Assembly (NCBI RefSeq): GCF_910596095.1
Contig: NC_056548.1
Coordinates: 10,751,151-10,815,150 of the forward strand
Direction: 5' to 3'
DNA: 64,000 bases
DNA from: Thunnus maccoyii
Lineage: Eukaryota > Chordata > Actinopteri > Scombriformes > Scombridae
The position numbers were made by a program, and so were the translations under genes. Positions 27,891-39,239 of the stretch are shown here, in pieces. A model generated the notes under the pieces. That model made no database searches. It saw nothing but the letters and a program-made list of their open reading frames with translations, and was not told the origin of the DNA. The first letter of the stretch is position 1; each line of letters starts with the position of its first letter.

Positions 27891-28400
27891 TAATAGTTAA
27901 ACTTTTTGGGAAATACAATTACTCACTTTCTTGCTGAGAGTTAGATCAGAAGATTGATACCATTCTCATATTGGTAGATTCAATAGGCCTATAAGGCTAC
28001 AGCCAGCAGCTTAGCTTAGCATAAAGATAAAAAACGGGGAGACAGCTAGCGTGGCTCTGTTACAAGCCACCTGTAAGTCACTCACTAATTAACACATTAT
28101 ATCTCGTTGGGCCGTTGCCAAGCAACCAGCAGAGAATCCTAGAAGTCACTGCACCCGGCCAAGAATCAGTCGGCCACATAACCCACCACAAAACCGCAAT
28201 TTGCCGTTTTTATACTTCAGTGTTCATACGTATTAAACAAATGCGTTCATTAGTGAGGTTTAGAGGTGCATGTTGGTGGATTTTGTGACCTTCGTTTCCA
28301 GTCTGTATGCTAAGCTAAGCTACCTAGCTGCTGGCTGTAGCTTCATATTTAGCATACAGACATGCAGATATCATGGTGTCCTTTCACTGACATAAAAAAA
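27891..28400. mobile_element. Fold-back non-autonomous DNA element, copy 2
   Basis: The left half has 'ttttgggaaatacaattact', 'gctacagccagcagcttagc' and 'gacagctagcgtggctctg'. The right half has the complement of the same motifs ('gctaagctaagctacctagc', 'gctggctgtagcttcat'). The centre carries 'gttgccaagcaaccag', itself a short palindrome. The two arms would pair as a long hairpin. This is the most complete copy in the window. Confidence 0.7.
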
Positions 28401-29223
28401 GAGCAGTCAGCCGAAGAAATAAAATAACTACATACTGAAAGTTGTGTGCAAATTGCAGGTAGAAAGAATCACTAACCTGGGATCATTTTACTTTTGCCCC
28501 TTACCTGTTTTATGATTGAGGAAATAACTGATTGTTAGTGTTCAAGGAAGGGAAAGCAGTTCCTTGTAATTTATCTGGAAGGTGCAGCTAGAGTCGATAA
28601 GGATTACAACTGCAAAGAAAATAAATATACATACCAGCACACATACACCCTGATGTTGTCCTGAAGATGTCTGACAGATGCTATTTTTTATCATCATTGT
28701 TTTTTCAATCATTCCATAGCTGGTTGGGCTTACAATCAGAAACAGCCGATCTGAATCGCTGGTTTGGCTGACAGTTTGTCTGATTGGTTGGTTGTTAGTT
28801 TGCCTTATAGTGGCGTATATTGTGTTAATGCTGGTCTTGGGGTTATCAGATCAACAGAATGAACAGTCTTAAAGTAGAACACATGGCTCGAGATGGAAAT
28901 CCACTGGTGTTGTGACACAAAGCGAGCCCGGTGAAATTAATTTCTGGTCAGGTGGGGAGAGTTGAGGCTCCTCACTGGTTGACTTTCATATCAAACATCA
29001 CTGAATCGGCTCTGAGCCCTTCCCGAGACTCATCTTTTGTGTTCTGATCTCCTGTGTATGCATACAGTATATGTATCTTTTTGCCTTGATTGATTATGAA
29101 GAAAATATATCTATTTTTTGTAACTGTTCTCTGATGTGCCATAACTCATGTTTTCTTGCACACTGTTAATATTTTGTGGATATTGCTGTTAAAAAAAGAT
29201 GATATTGAGAAGTAGATAACATT

Positions 29224-29229
29224 AATAAA
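29224..29229 (+). terminator. Candidate distal polyadenylation signal of gng7
   Basis: AATAAA, followed about 30 bp on by a T/G-rich stretch. It precedes an old repeat, so it marks a plausible end to the gng7 transcript. Confidence 0.35.
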
Positions 29230-29314
29230 AATATGATATAATAACAAATGCTCTTGTGTATTTTTTATTTTTATTTGCAGCAGTTTGTTGGTCATCAGTT
29301 GGTGCAATACATTG

Positions 29315-29885
29315 CTCACAATTAAAATATCTCAACAACTATTGCATGCAGTGCAACTAAATTTGGCACAGATGTTGATGGTGCCAAGAGGATGAATCAT
29401 ATTGACTTTGGTATTCCCCTGACTTTTACTCTTGTGCCACCAGCAGCTCAAAGATTTCATATATCATGTGAAATATCTCAACATCTACTCAATGGATTGG
29501 CACACAATTTGGTGCAGACATTCACGGTTCCCAGAGGATAAATCCTAATGGGTTCAATGATTTTCCTGATTTTTCCTCAAGCACCACCATGAAGTTGACA
29601 TTTGCGGTTTAAGTGAAATGTCTCAACAAATATTGGATGGATTGTCATGAAATTTGGTAGACATTTATATCCCTTTTAAGGATGACTTGTAACAACATTG
29701 AGGTAATTCCTTCATATTTCATTTGTCCAATACTATAGTTTATGACCAAATGCTTGAGAAACTAATGACACCATCAGCCTCAGCTATGCTCAGTGTTAGC
29801 AAATGTTACCAAGCTAACATACTAAACTAAGATGGTGAACACACAATTGTCATCATTGTGAGCATGTTAGCATAGCTAATATTAT
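29315..29885 (+). mobile_element. Old interspersed repeat ('caactttggtcc' family), second copy
   Basis: Carries 'atatctcaacaactattgca', 'ccctgacttttactcttgtg', 'gaagttgacatttgcggttt', 'caatactatagtttatgacc' and 'gctaacatactaaactaaga'. These are shared in the same order with the copies at 15345 and 51005. It includes the internal near-duplicate units ('aatctcaacatctactcaatgg') typical of this family. Confidence 0.65.
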
Positions 29886-30960
29886 TTGTCTTTGTATGCT
29901 GTCTGAGTGGGAGGGTTAGGCTTTTTCTCACACTGATTGCAAAGATACACAAATGCACATGGACAAACCTGCATACTGGCCAAATGGGTACATAGTGTTC
30001 AGTGCAAAGATGAAAACTGGTTGCACAAAACAAAGTAAACAAAGAGCACAGCAAGGTGAAGCCATTTCGAAGGAATGTCATTGTTACAAGTCTCCCGTCT
30101 CAGGCAGTCTCTCTGCCCTTTGAAGCACTGCTTCAACAGTCACGAGTCTCCTCCAAGTTTCAAACCATACCCCCACTGCCCCCTCCCCGACCCCTCAGCA
30201 AGCCAAAGCCAATCAGATTTTGGGTGGATGAATCTGAGCCAATCAGAAGTCAGTCCCCTCACCAGTCACTCCCCTGTCCAGCTGATCGTAAACAAATGGG
30301 AGGTCCATGTGCACTGAATGTTCCCTCTCTTCAGCTCAGCCTCAGAGCTGTGAACAAACATGTGAGAGCAGAGGGCGGAGTGGAGAGCAAAACAGAGTGA
30401 AGGGAGGGCAGAGGGGAGAATAAAACCACTTGTACTTAGTTGCAAGAACATCTTGCTACCTGATCATGTGCAGATACTGTGGCATGGGTGGGGTTACACC
30501 CAGAGTAATTTGCACATGCTTCAGCTTTTGCGCATGCACTTGCAGGTTTAGCAGCATCATGTGACATAAAACATGCACACAACTATCATACAAATGTACA
30601 AATTAAATCAAAAGTGTTGACAGGCAACTTGGATCTTCCCTCTTTCTCCCCGACTTGTAGGGACAGTAAATCTGCATTAGCTTGTTTTGCCCGTTTGTTC
30701 CAATACAACGAGTTTCTGTCTCCACCCCAGTTTCTCTCTGGTTGACTCATGTTTACTACAAAAGGAAATCCTGGCTGACGATTTGTAGGGCTGACAAAGG
30801 CATCACCCCAAGCATGCATGTTTTTTTCCATTACTCCAACCTCAAATGTAAAATGTAGTTGTGTGACTCAGCTATAGCTCCTGTTCCATGACGCATGCAT
30901 GGCTTTAGTTTTGAAATCTGAGCAGGAACCTCTTCAAACTGATGAAGCAGTCAATCATTT
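29886..30960. other. Intergenic region between gng7 and gadd45b
   Basis: The genes converge here (gng7 on +, gadd45b on -). A moderately GC-rich patch at 30060-30420 supports a 114-codon frame on the plus strand, but it has no recognisable domain, no splice context and a Pro/Ser-rich random look. No repeats of note. Confidence 0.4.
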
Positions 30961-30973
30961 ATGAACAAAATAA

Positions 30974-30979
30974 TTTATT
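30974..30979 (-). terminator. Candidate polyadenylation signal of gadd45b
   Basis: AATAAA on the minus strand, about 930 bp after the gadd45b stop codon. It would give a 3' UTR of about 0.95 kb. Confidence 0.4.
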
Positions 30980-31907
30980 GACTTTGTTGACAGAGCACAA
31001 AATTAGATCATAAATAACTACACAACTGATATGATCAATAAATTACCGGTGTACCATTGCTCACACTAGTTTAACAGCATTTTATTAAGAGGCAGCACTC
31101 TTGAAGGCACAGATATAAAGTCTCTGGTTTGTTTTTCAGTACAATGAGATTTTATAGTCGACTTTTGTCCCTCAGATCAGATAATATAGTTCATCCTCTG
31201 ACCAAAACACATCATGTTCTGAGCCCCTTTTGCAGTTTTTTGGACCTGCAATGCCAACAAATCCTGTGCAACTCCAACATAATTTCCATTTCAGTTTCCA
31301 TGGAGACGATTCCTCTGCTGCTCATTTCAAGAACACACACACACAGGCTTCACGCCCAGTCTTTTCTAAAGAAAGACACAAGTGTTGTACACGCATACCA
31401 CACACTCAAAACACAAACACACCTTCTTTCCAAGGACTCTCCCATTTCAGAATACTCAGGAATGTTTGGCATAGTTTCACCATTGCAGCATTCCTGTCCA
31501 GTCCAGAGAAATACACAGGTCTTCCAGATAATAGTTGGGGTGTGGAAGTTTTGCTCTCAAAGCTACTTCCCCTTATTGATTACCGCCACACCTCATAAAC
31601 AAGTGGATGTCAAACAGAAACTTAAATTTTGTTTTACTGACAATCTAAAAACAATTTGGCCTGGATGCGAATCTGCTTTTTTTGTCTTTTGCGCGCAACA
31701 CAGATTTTAGAAACCAGTCTCCTCTTGAACTGTGTTCATGAGCCCTTGAATGGGAGTCCGTGGTTCCTGCTTGTCATGTGTCAGGATAGCCCGTCTCACT
31801 CCACTCCAGGCTATCCCTGCATGAGCTGCAAGAGATCCTTCAGTTCATCTGTATCTGAACCCAAAAAGAGCTCCTGTGTTTATTGATGTGTTCGGGCGCC
31901 AGACCCT

Positions 31908-33425
31908 TCAGCGTTCCTGCAGGACCAGTTCAGGCACCCACTGGTTGAGGCGCCGGCTCTCCTGGCAGTAGGTCCCCACTTCTTGTAGCCTGCAGTGTTC
32001 AGCCTGGGGGTTCTGCAAGGGAAACATAAACATCAAATTCATGTTCAAATATTAAGGGAAATTTAGTCTGCAGACAGTGTTTGTAATTCACAAAGAAAAA
32101 CAAAACTACAGAAAATTACAGATAAGTAGTTGAAAAGTTACAGAACGTGCAACACCAGAATATGACACAATATTTTAGCTACTGCATGGAATTCATCTCT
32201 CATGATAACTGCATGGTGTATAGATTTGCAACTGCCTTTTAGTTACATAAGAGAGGGCTGAGCTGAGTCAACACACCGTAACCAGCATGCAGTGGAGGTC
32301 TCTGTGCTCTTCTTGGTTTCTGTTGGCATCAACAGCTCCCAGTAGCTGCTGGAGCCGCTGAACCCCTGAAACTCGCAGGATGGTGATGCCGCTGTCACAA
32401 CAGAACGACTGCAGCAGGGTAAAGTGGATCTGCAGAGCCACGTCGTCTTCACCGTCTGCTGCTAGAACGCACAGAACCACGCTATCTGGTTCACTGAGGA
32501 GAAAACAGAAAGGCAGAAAATGATGAGTTTTTGGTAGGACACGTGTATTCACATGTTTGCGATGCTTAGGGGTTGCAGACATAAAGGTTGGACAAAATTA
32601 TCCTCTGAAATGGAACAATAATTCAACTCACGCATTAAGAAGTTTAGCTGATTCATAGATGCCAACAGTTAAGCAGTCTTGTTTCTGAGCTGTCACCAGC
32701 AACTCCTCCAGAGCCAGACCCACAGACTGCACCCTGAGAGGGAAAGAGAGGACAATGATCCTTTTGTATTCTGCAATAAAACTAAACATAGGTCATGTCA
32801 AATGCCTGTAGCAGTTCTTTAATATATAGGGTCCATTATTGTATTGATCAATTTTATTACATGATGTTAAAATACCTTTTTAACTGGTAACAAAGTCCAA
32901 GAAAAGTCACACAAAAAGCTTTCATCAGTTATTAATATATCCTCCAGTCACACCAGTGATGGTTGTATGTGGATGATTGTGATAAAATAAAGCCTCATAT
33001 AAATATACATCGTATGGTCCACATACACAAGCCTTGCTGCAGGCTATGCATGCATGTGCACGATTGCGCAATCAGTTAATACCAAATGCTAATGAGGGTA
33101 TACATAGACATACATATTTCAGTCTACTCTGGGTTCAGTGCAGGGTTGCAGTTGTAGCAATTTAGATATCAAGTAGCCTATTTGATAATCAAAATCTCTG
33201 CACTCCAACAGGATAAAGCTCACAAAGCGTAGTTTAGATCAGCCTCAGCAGTTCAGGTAATGCAGGGGTCAAAGGACGAGAAACATTCCTGTCCAGCAGC
33301 ACATGATGGCCCTCCACATGGCTCAGACAGCCATAAAACTATCCAAGTCTGACAGTGGATGTAAAAAAGAGCAAACCTCACCTGTTCTCGATGACGCTGG
33401 GCGCAAAGCTTTCCTCGGGAATCAT
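31908..33425 (-). CDS. gadd45b: Growth arrest and DNA-damage-inducible protein GADD45 beta
   Basis: A 155-residue GADD45-family stress sensor with four exons on the minus strand: 33425-33382, 32733-32632, 32493-32277 and 32012-31908. All junctions keep frame and match the four-exon GADD45 layout. Diagnostic segments are [64 protein letters not shown] and the C-terminal [20 protein letters not shown] and QSFCCD favour the beta type. The family has an L7Ae-like fold, acts in nucleus and cytoplasm, and binds MEKK4/MKK7, PCNA, p21 and CDK1. Odd point: the N-terminus reads [15 protein letters not shown] rather than the usual MTLEEL-type start, and the central acidic loop is shortened (ADGEDDVAL). 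This may mark one of the fish-specific duplicates; which copy (a or b) cannot be told here. Confidence 0.93.
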
Positions 33426-33551
33426 GTTTGCAAACCAAAAATTAATCCCAGTGAGACAGATGTCTGGTGATTTGAATATTCCTTCAGCGTATCCAATATG
33501 CGCAGAAGTGTTTCTGCAGCGTTTTTGTTGTTGGCAACGTTGCGACACACT

Positions 33552-33623
33552 CTTTATACCGGGGCTCCGAGGAGGGCGGCACCGAAACTACACCAGTTTT
33601 GCAATTGGCTCAAAGGAAATCCC
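33552..33623 (-). promoter_or_regulatory. gadd45b core promoter: TATA, CCAAT and NF-kB-like sites
   Basis: On the minus strand TATAAAG lies at 33558-33552, about 130 bp before the start codon. CCAAT lies at 33608-33604, and GGGATTTCC, a classic kB-type motif, at 33623-33615. Spacing is normal for a TATA promoter, with transcription starting near 33525. GADD45B is a known NF-kB target in mammals, which gives the last motif meaning. Binding is inferred. Confidence 0.6.
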
Positions 33624-33806
33624 AACGTCTCTCTGTGTCATGTGGGCTCGTTGTGTATTTATTTGGTTGCGCTGAGTGATGTTTTTACACAACATGCGAA
33701 TACTTTGCAATTTTCCTTGTCATTCTGGCTTGATGATCTATGTGATATTATGCATAAACAAATACAATGAAATAATCCTCAGATAAATCAGGTACAGAAA
33801 AATACA

Positions 33807-33812
33807 TTTATT
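33807..33812 (-). terminator. Candidate polyadenylation signal of the ifi44-like gene
   Basis: AATAAA on the minus strand, about 930 bp beyond the stop at 34744. The region between has no recognised gene. Confidence 0.35.
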
Positions 33813-34743
33813 GAATGTCGGACCATGAAATGCAGTCGTGCGACTTTGATTTTTCCATAATATCCCAGAGTTTCCATAACTGAATCCAAGTGATTTTGAA
33901 ATTATGACTGACATCTAGTGGCTGACTGAGAGAAAGAAAAGTCTGTATAATCTTCTCACAATTGTTAAACTGAAAGTCAAAAGAGTCTGAAATCAAAAAT
34001 ACAAATCAGCCATACATGTTCAAGAATATCAGAATTACCAGGCAATCGTGATAAAAGTTAATTAAAAATTAAACCAGCGATAATATGAAAAAACAAACAA
34101 ACAAACAAACAAAAAAGCCTAAGCCTGTACCTGGCAAAAAAAAATTAGTAAAAACACAACAGCTGAAGTGGTTTAAATCGTCAGTTCACTCAAATTACAC
34201 CAAAAAAGTGTTTGCTGATATTTCAAGACTTCTGCTTCACATTGTCAAAACAATCTCAACTCAAGGGCAGTTTATTAGCTTTTCTGGAGCTTTCAGTCAA
34301 ATCACATCAATTTTATCAACAGTAATTTGCCCAGTTGTCATGGAAACCATGGACATTTGAAGACCTCTCATCCATGTTGGTTTAAGAGTTGAGTTGCATT
34401 CTGAACTTTGGAAACAGCAGCTGACAAAATAATCTTTCTCTGTCCAATTACTGGCTGTTCTGGAGACTTCAACCATATCATATGAACTCAGCTTTTCCCT
34501 CAAAGCATTGAAAAATAACATTCTGCTGTAGAAAAAGAATCTAAAAAGCATAAAGATTATGGAGTATCAGTCACCAGGACATTATTTAGGTGAATTGTCC
34601 CTTTAAGTAAATCCAGCATAATTCACGTTATTTGATCCTGTTTGTTGTCAAATGACTAAGCTGCAGCAAATAAAAACATCTACATAAAAATTGATACATT
34701 TTTGCACAGCCATGCATTTCATTTAACATGTGATGTCTATCTT

Positions 34744-37700
34744 TCAGACAGCCTGATGTTCACAATGCTTTTGTAAGACTGGCTGGAGATGATCACTGGA
34801 TCTGTAGAGCTCCAGCTGATCATTCACTTCCTGATCCTCAATGACCTGGTTCTCGAAGAAGCTGTCTGCGTAGTTGAGCATCTGCTCCACAGCAGAAAAC
34901 AGCAGTATGTCGGTGTTCAGGTCCAGTTCCAGCTCCTCACTGTAGTTCTTCACCGGCAGCACATAGGACAAGGGGATGCCCAGAGACTCACTCAACTCAC
35001 GGGCCTGAAAAGCAGCCACAGAAATGTACATACATCAGGGAGTGAATGCCCATTTCTCATCATCAAAATCATTACAAATACCACCTCAACAGCAAGCTTC
35101 TCATCCTTTATAGCTAGGATTTGTTATGATCTCAACATGATGACCTTATGGAGGTTATCTAAAACCATTACCTTCCTCTGTATGTAAGCACTACGATAAA
35201 CATTCTGCAAGTCTTCTGCCACGAGCGGACAGGCTTCATCTACTTTGGTCATCAGGAGTATCTGAGGAATGCCTATAAGAGATCAGAAGAGGAGGGAGAT
35301 CAGATCGAAATAAAGGAAAAGACAAGATAAAAGCTTACTGATCCTTAGAGTTGATGCTGCAGAAAAAGAAAGTGTGGGAAAAGGTAGGCTTATAAAACGT
35401 AAATATATGAAGATATACAAGGTAAAATGGTGGATCCATTCTGGAAATAACATTATTCTCCTGCTAACCCAGGAGGTTGGTCTTTTTCCGGATGGCAGCA
35501 AACTTGTCCAGCATTTGTTTGGTAAGAAGAGAGACCTTGCAGGTGTCGACCATGTAAACCACACAATGAATCATGTCTTTCAGAGTTGCATCCTTCTTGA
35601 AGCCGGGAGCGTTCTCTGTGAGAGGCGTGGCAGTGCTAAACTGAAGGACGAACAAAGCAGAGACAGATTCATTTGTTATTATTCTCTCAGTGGAAATTCC
35701 TAAGCTTTGTGAGGGTGTGGGAAGGTAGAAGACCTGGTAGCGATCCTTTATGTGACCCTTGTAGATGTTGACTAAGTCGTCAATGTCCAAACCAGCATCA
35801 GCGTTTTCCTCCAGCCCCATTGTGTCGCACAGGATCAGAGGAACTGCTGCACCGCCTTTCCCTGCCTTGATAGTATAGGTACGGAACTACAGAAGAGATA
35901 CAAAATGTAATTTAATGCAACACTAATAGTTTACTGTAGTTTACATTCATATAACCTATGCAAGGTAATCATCTTTCAAATATATGTGTCTTGTTTCCTA
36001 TGTCACCCCTGAGAGAGTTCCTCTCTCTTGTTTTGTAGCTGTCAAACCTGCACTTCAACCTCCACATTTCAAACAAAGACACTAATTTTACCTGCAACAT
36101 ATCAGCAGTATCAGAAATAGTAAAACTTGTGCAAGTACCTGAGTGGTCACACTCTTCCCTGCTGTACCAGCGATGGCCTGGGAAGTCATATTGCCTCGAA
36201 ACGCTGAGTTGATGGAGTTGAAAAAGCTAGACTTCCCAGCTCCAACAGGGCCCACCAACAACACCCGGGCTTGTTGCACTGTTTTTATGTCAGGCTTATA
36301 GTTCTTAATGGCCTTCATTAACTGGTGCTTTCTCCTACAAGCGACAGAAATAATATGGACAATATTTACAAGTCTAGTAGTATCCATTAGCTACATAGGA
36401 TTAGTTTGATGTATATGTTTAATGAAAAGAGTTTAAAGGGGACATATCATGCTTTTTGTGATTTTCTTTCATTTATATACTGTTATAGTATCGGATGTCT
36501 ATGTTAAACATAGTGAAAGTTCCAAAACTTGAAGTGAACGGATGTAAGAATGCCGCCTTCAAGTCAAAAGCCCAGAATTCAGCCTGCTGTGAACGCTCCG
36601 TTTGCTTCTTCATCATGATAACATCAGATTGTTCATGCATGTCCACAAATGGCCACCTAGCAACAAACTTAGCCTAGCAACAACCTTAGCCTTTGTTGTT
36701 GAGCTCAAGTTGTCAACTTGCATAATTCAGGTCAGATTCAGGCTTGAACATGTATGGATGTATTTAAGAAGTTTATAATCCAAGTACAAGGAAACAAAGT
36801 GAAATCCGGCTACTATTGTTTGTTTATGTAGCCTCCTGAGCTGGCAGAAGTCTGCTGAGGGGCAGCTTTTGGGAACTGATGGGCTGCATAAAAGGCCATT
36901 ATAATATAAATAAGGATTTTTTAAACTGTAAATAACAGAATGATATACTAGTAGAGCCCCAGAATAAAATATGGGAAATGTGCATGATATATCCTCTTAA
37001 TACCAGGTTAAAGACATTAGGTAACTGGTTGACAAAATTGTGCCACTTTTAACAACTAAGAGGTACCAGTTGATGATAAATAAATAAAAGCACTGCTTCA
37101 TGTTCTAATCTGGATATTAAATTACTTTAATCATCTACTTGAGTCACAGCTTTTATCATGACCTAATTCATTATGACTTAAGTTGCCACAGATTTCGACA
37201 TACTCAGCAGTCCATTGGACGTTCCTCCAGGGTTTGGCCAAGAGATCTCCCAAACCTGCAAGTGGAAAAGAAAGGTATTGTCACATGATTGGTTATTTTA
37301 TTCTAATGCTCAAAGTTAATTCATAAAATCAACTTTGACAAAACAGTGTGAATTTTAGTCACCATTTAAGACGCCTTCTATATTATGTTTCATGAGAGAA
37401 AGTATTGTCACACACCTTCAACTCGATACACCTCAAACTCAGTCAGTGCCAAGTTTCCTCCATGCATCGCTGCAGCTTCAAAGTTAAAGCCTGTCCCCGG
37501 ATTGCACTGGAACTCAGGTTTGTCCTCATGCAGGAACACTAAGGCACCAAAATTTGGACCAGTTGGTACATCTGTGAAAGCACACTGGCCGGTGATTATC
37601 GCCACCCTCAGAGGCTTGTTTACCCCCGCACTGATGCTGTAGAGGAAAGCACCGTCGTCCTTGACGCCCTCTCCGCTCTGAGTGTAGTCCTTCGAGGTGT

Positions 37701-37896
37701 AGGCTCCGAGGACAAACCCAGCAGCATTGTAAGCAACAATGACAGTGGGACCCTGTTTGTCACAGCGGCTGTGAAAAGCAGCAGCAGTGAAGCAATGAAC
37801 ACTGGCTTTGTAGAGCAGGTGAAGTCTGACATGACCAAAGAGAGACAGCAGCTTCTTCTGCTGATCTTCAGTCAGGCTGGATGTGACCACTGACAT
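34744..37896 (-). CDS. ifi44: Interferon-induced protein 44-like GTPase
   Basis: A 471-residue protein in seven coding exons on the minus strand: 37896-37416, 37255-37204, 36334-36139, 35886-35734, 35640-35469, 35272-35172 and 35004-34744. All junctions keep frame. Residues about 1-160 form a TLDc-like N-terminal domain ([40 protein letters not shown]). A GTPase-like domain follows with P-loop GPVGAGKS (206-213), DTMG (264-267) and TKVD (360-363). This is the IFI44/IFI44L architecture (444-452 residues in human). The family is interferon-induced, cytoplasmic, and linked to antiviral and antiproliferative effects and feedback on interferon signalling. The donor after the fifth exon is a weak GTTAGC. 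IFI44 versus IFI44L cannot be assigned, since fish copies expanded on their own. Confidence 0.93.
36437..36996. mobile_element. Non-autonomous DNA transposon (MITE) in an ifi44 intron
   Basis: The ends are inverted: AGGGGACATATCATGC at the left and, reverse-complemented, GAGGATATATCATGC at the right. TTAA flanks both ends (36433-36436 and 36997-37000). Length is 560 bp. 'aaaggggacatatcatgctt' is a familiar start of a common percomorph repeat. The TTAA flanks would suit a piggyBac-type origin; that part is inference. It lies in the intron between the second and third coding exons. Confidence 0.65.
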
Positions 37897-37994
37897 GATG
37901 GAGACTGTCCTAACAGATCAGAGGATGCAGCACTGTGATTACACATTATGGTTTATTGCAAGGTCCCTTCCAAAAATAGCATGTTGTCATGTGT

Positions 37995-38140
37995 CATTTG
38001 CACCTTTTTTTTCTTTCTTTTTTTTTAATAAAAGCAGCTTCACATCACTTCAACATAACAACAGATTGACTAAACCAGCTAAATGACAAACAACATCCTC
38101 CATGTAAAAAGCCATATACAGAAAACGAAAGTAACTCCTG
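37995..38140 (-). repeat. Duplicated segment A with interferon-response-like motif
   Basis: A segment of about 146 bp running from a pyrimidine tract through 'aataaaagcagcttcacatc' to 'gaaaacgaaagtaactcctg'. It recurs at 39240-39396 in the same orientation. From the AATAAAAGCAG onward the two copies differ at roughly nine of about 113 positions. It lies just upstream of the ifi44 coding start, in the probable 5' UTR intron. Confidence 0.85.
38121..38132. promoter_or_regulatory. ISRE-like motif (copy A)
   Basis: GAAAACGAAAGT fits the interferon-stimulated response element GAAANNGAAACT at 11 of 12 positions. A TATA-like CTGTATATGG follows directly on the minus strand, so this could be an internal promoter for ifi44 as well as an enhancer. 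Confidence 0.55.
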
Positions 38141-38214
38141 ATTGTCTTTCTTGATCAGACAGACATGTCTCACCCTGCAGAAAATTCTCATCCTCACACT
38201 GTTGAGATTTGATG

Positions 38215-38380
38215 TTTCGCCATGACAGAGGAAGTTGCTATAACTTTGTTGTAAATGCTCCAGTCTGCACCAAACTCTACATGTTTGATAAGACTCCCGG
38301 CCTGAACATGTCTACATGACAATATTCCATCAATGATGCAAACTGGCTGAATAGCCCCCCCTACGAAATTTCAGCGAAGC
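38215..38380. repeat. Possible interspersed repeat fragment
   Basis: 'tctgcaccaaactctacatg', 'actcccggcctgaacatgtc' and 'tacatgacaatattccatc' resemble a common fish repeat as remembered. No second copy is present in this window, so support is limited. Confidence 0.35.
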
Positions 38381-38883
38381 AGCCCCAGCAGCAGGCAAAA
38401 TAGTGGACAAAGGAAGTGATGTTTATCTCCTTGCACTGTCTGAACATACTTATTGTCTGACAATACTTATTGTCTCTATACACCTGACAGTACACATTTC
38501 AATCAAACTTTGACCAGGTCATGTGGGTTAAATGTCTTTCCTTTTCTAAAAATAGACTTGATGAAAATTAGGAAATTAATTTGTTTTAGACACAATCTCA
38601 CTATGCTTCCATATTGTCTGTTTCTCATAGTGTTACCTACTGTGCACTGAAAGTCTACCTTACAACACACATTACATAGTATGTTCTCAACAACATAAAC
38701 TACAACATGCCTTTATTTCGCAGGTGTGTTTGTTACTTTGTGGATGTTCTCTAGCTCCAAATAGCTTCGCCACTTCATGCACTGTCCAAAAAACGCCTGT
38801 GTATGAAGTCCACGTGCAGACCCACCGACCATGGCACAGCCCAACTTGCATGGGGCACGAGGGCATCGATGCTTGCAGCTTAA

Positions 38884-38958
38884 ATTTGGTTTTGGTTTTG
38901 GTTTTGTTCTGTTTTGGGGTTTTTTTGTTTTGTTTTTTGTTTTGTTTTGTTTTGTTTG
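38884..38958. repeat. (GTTTT)n low-complexity run
   Basis: Interrupted GTTTT and GTTTTT units, located between the two copies of the duplicated ISRE-bearing segment. Frames across it are meaningless. Confidence 0.85.
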
Positions 38959-39239
38959 CATTCATACACACACCCCATTACAGTTATTATTGTTATTTAC
39001 TTTAATAAATCTCGGTTTGTTACTACTACAGCAGTTAGCAGTTACTGTTACTTAACAGGTTTGTTACTGCTAAGAACAAAACCGCCTCTATTAATGACAT
39101 AACTAATTTGAAGGCTTAAACGGGAATTTTTCTAAAATCTTACAATATTCAGTATATATGAATTTTAAATTAAATTCACTGAGTATTTTTATCACATGAG
39201 ATAGTGGACAGTCTATTTGGATAGTTCTTTGAGGTTTTT

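Larger units (their letters stand above)
23812..29245 (+). other. Probable long 3' UTR of gng7
   Basis: No coding exon recognised. It starts with dense (CA)n blocks (23839-24040), then unique-looking sequence. The last good AATAAA is at 29224-29229, followed by 'tcttgtgtatttttt'; earlier signals exist, for example near 25967. A fold-back element lies at 27891-28400 and an (AT)n run at about 27838-27881. Human GNG7 has a multi-kilobase 3' UTR, so a long one here is plausible but the end point is inferred. Confidence 0.45.

Noticed and set aside
30056-30400. A 114-codon frame rich in Pro, Ser and Lys
   Set aside because: GC-richer patch, but no domain and no nearby splice signals that would join it to another exon.
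31129-31710. A 193-codon plus-strand frame
   Set aside because: It is antisense to the probable gadd45b 3' UTR, starts at a non-ATG codon, and has no recognisable family features or splice context.
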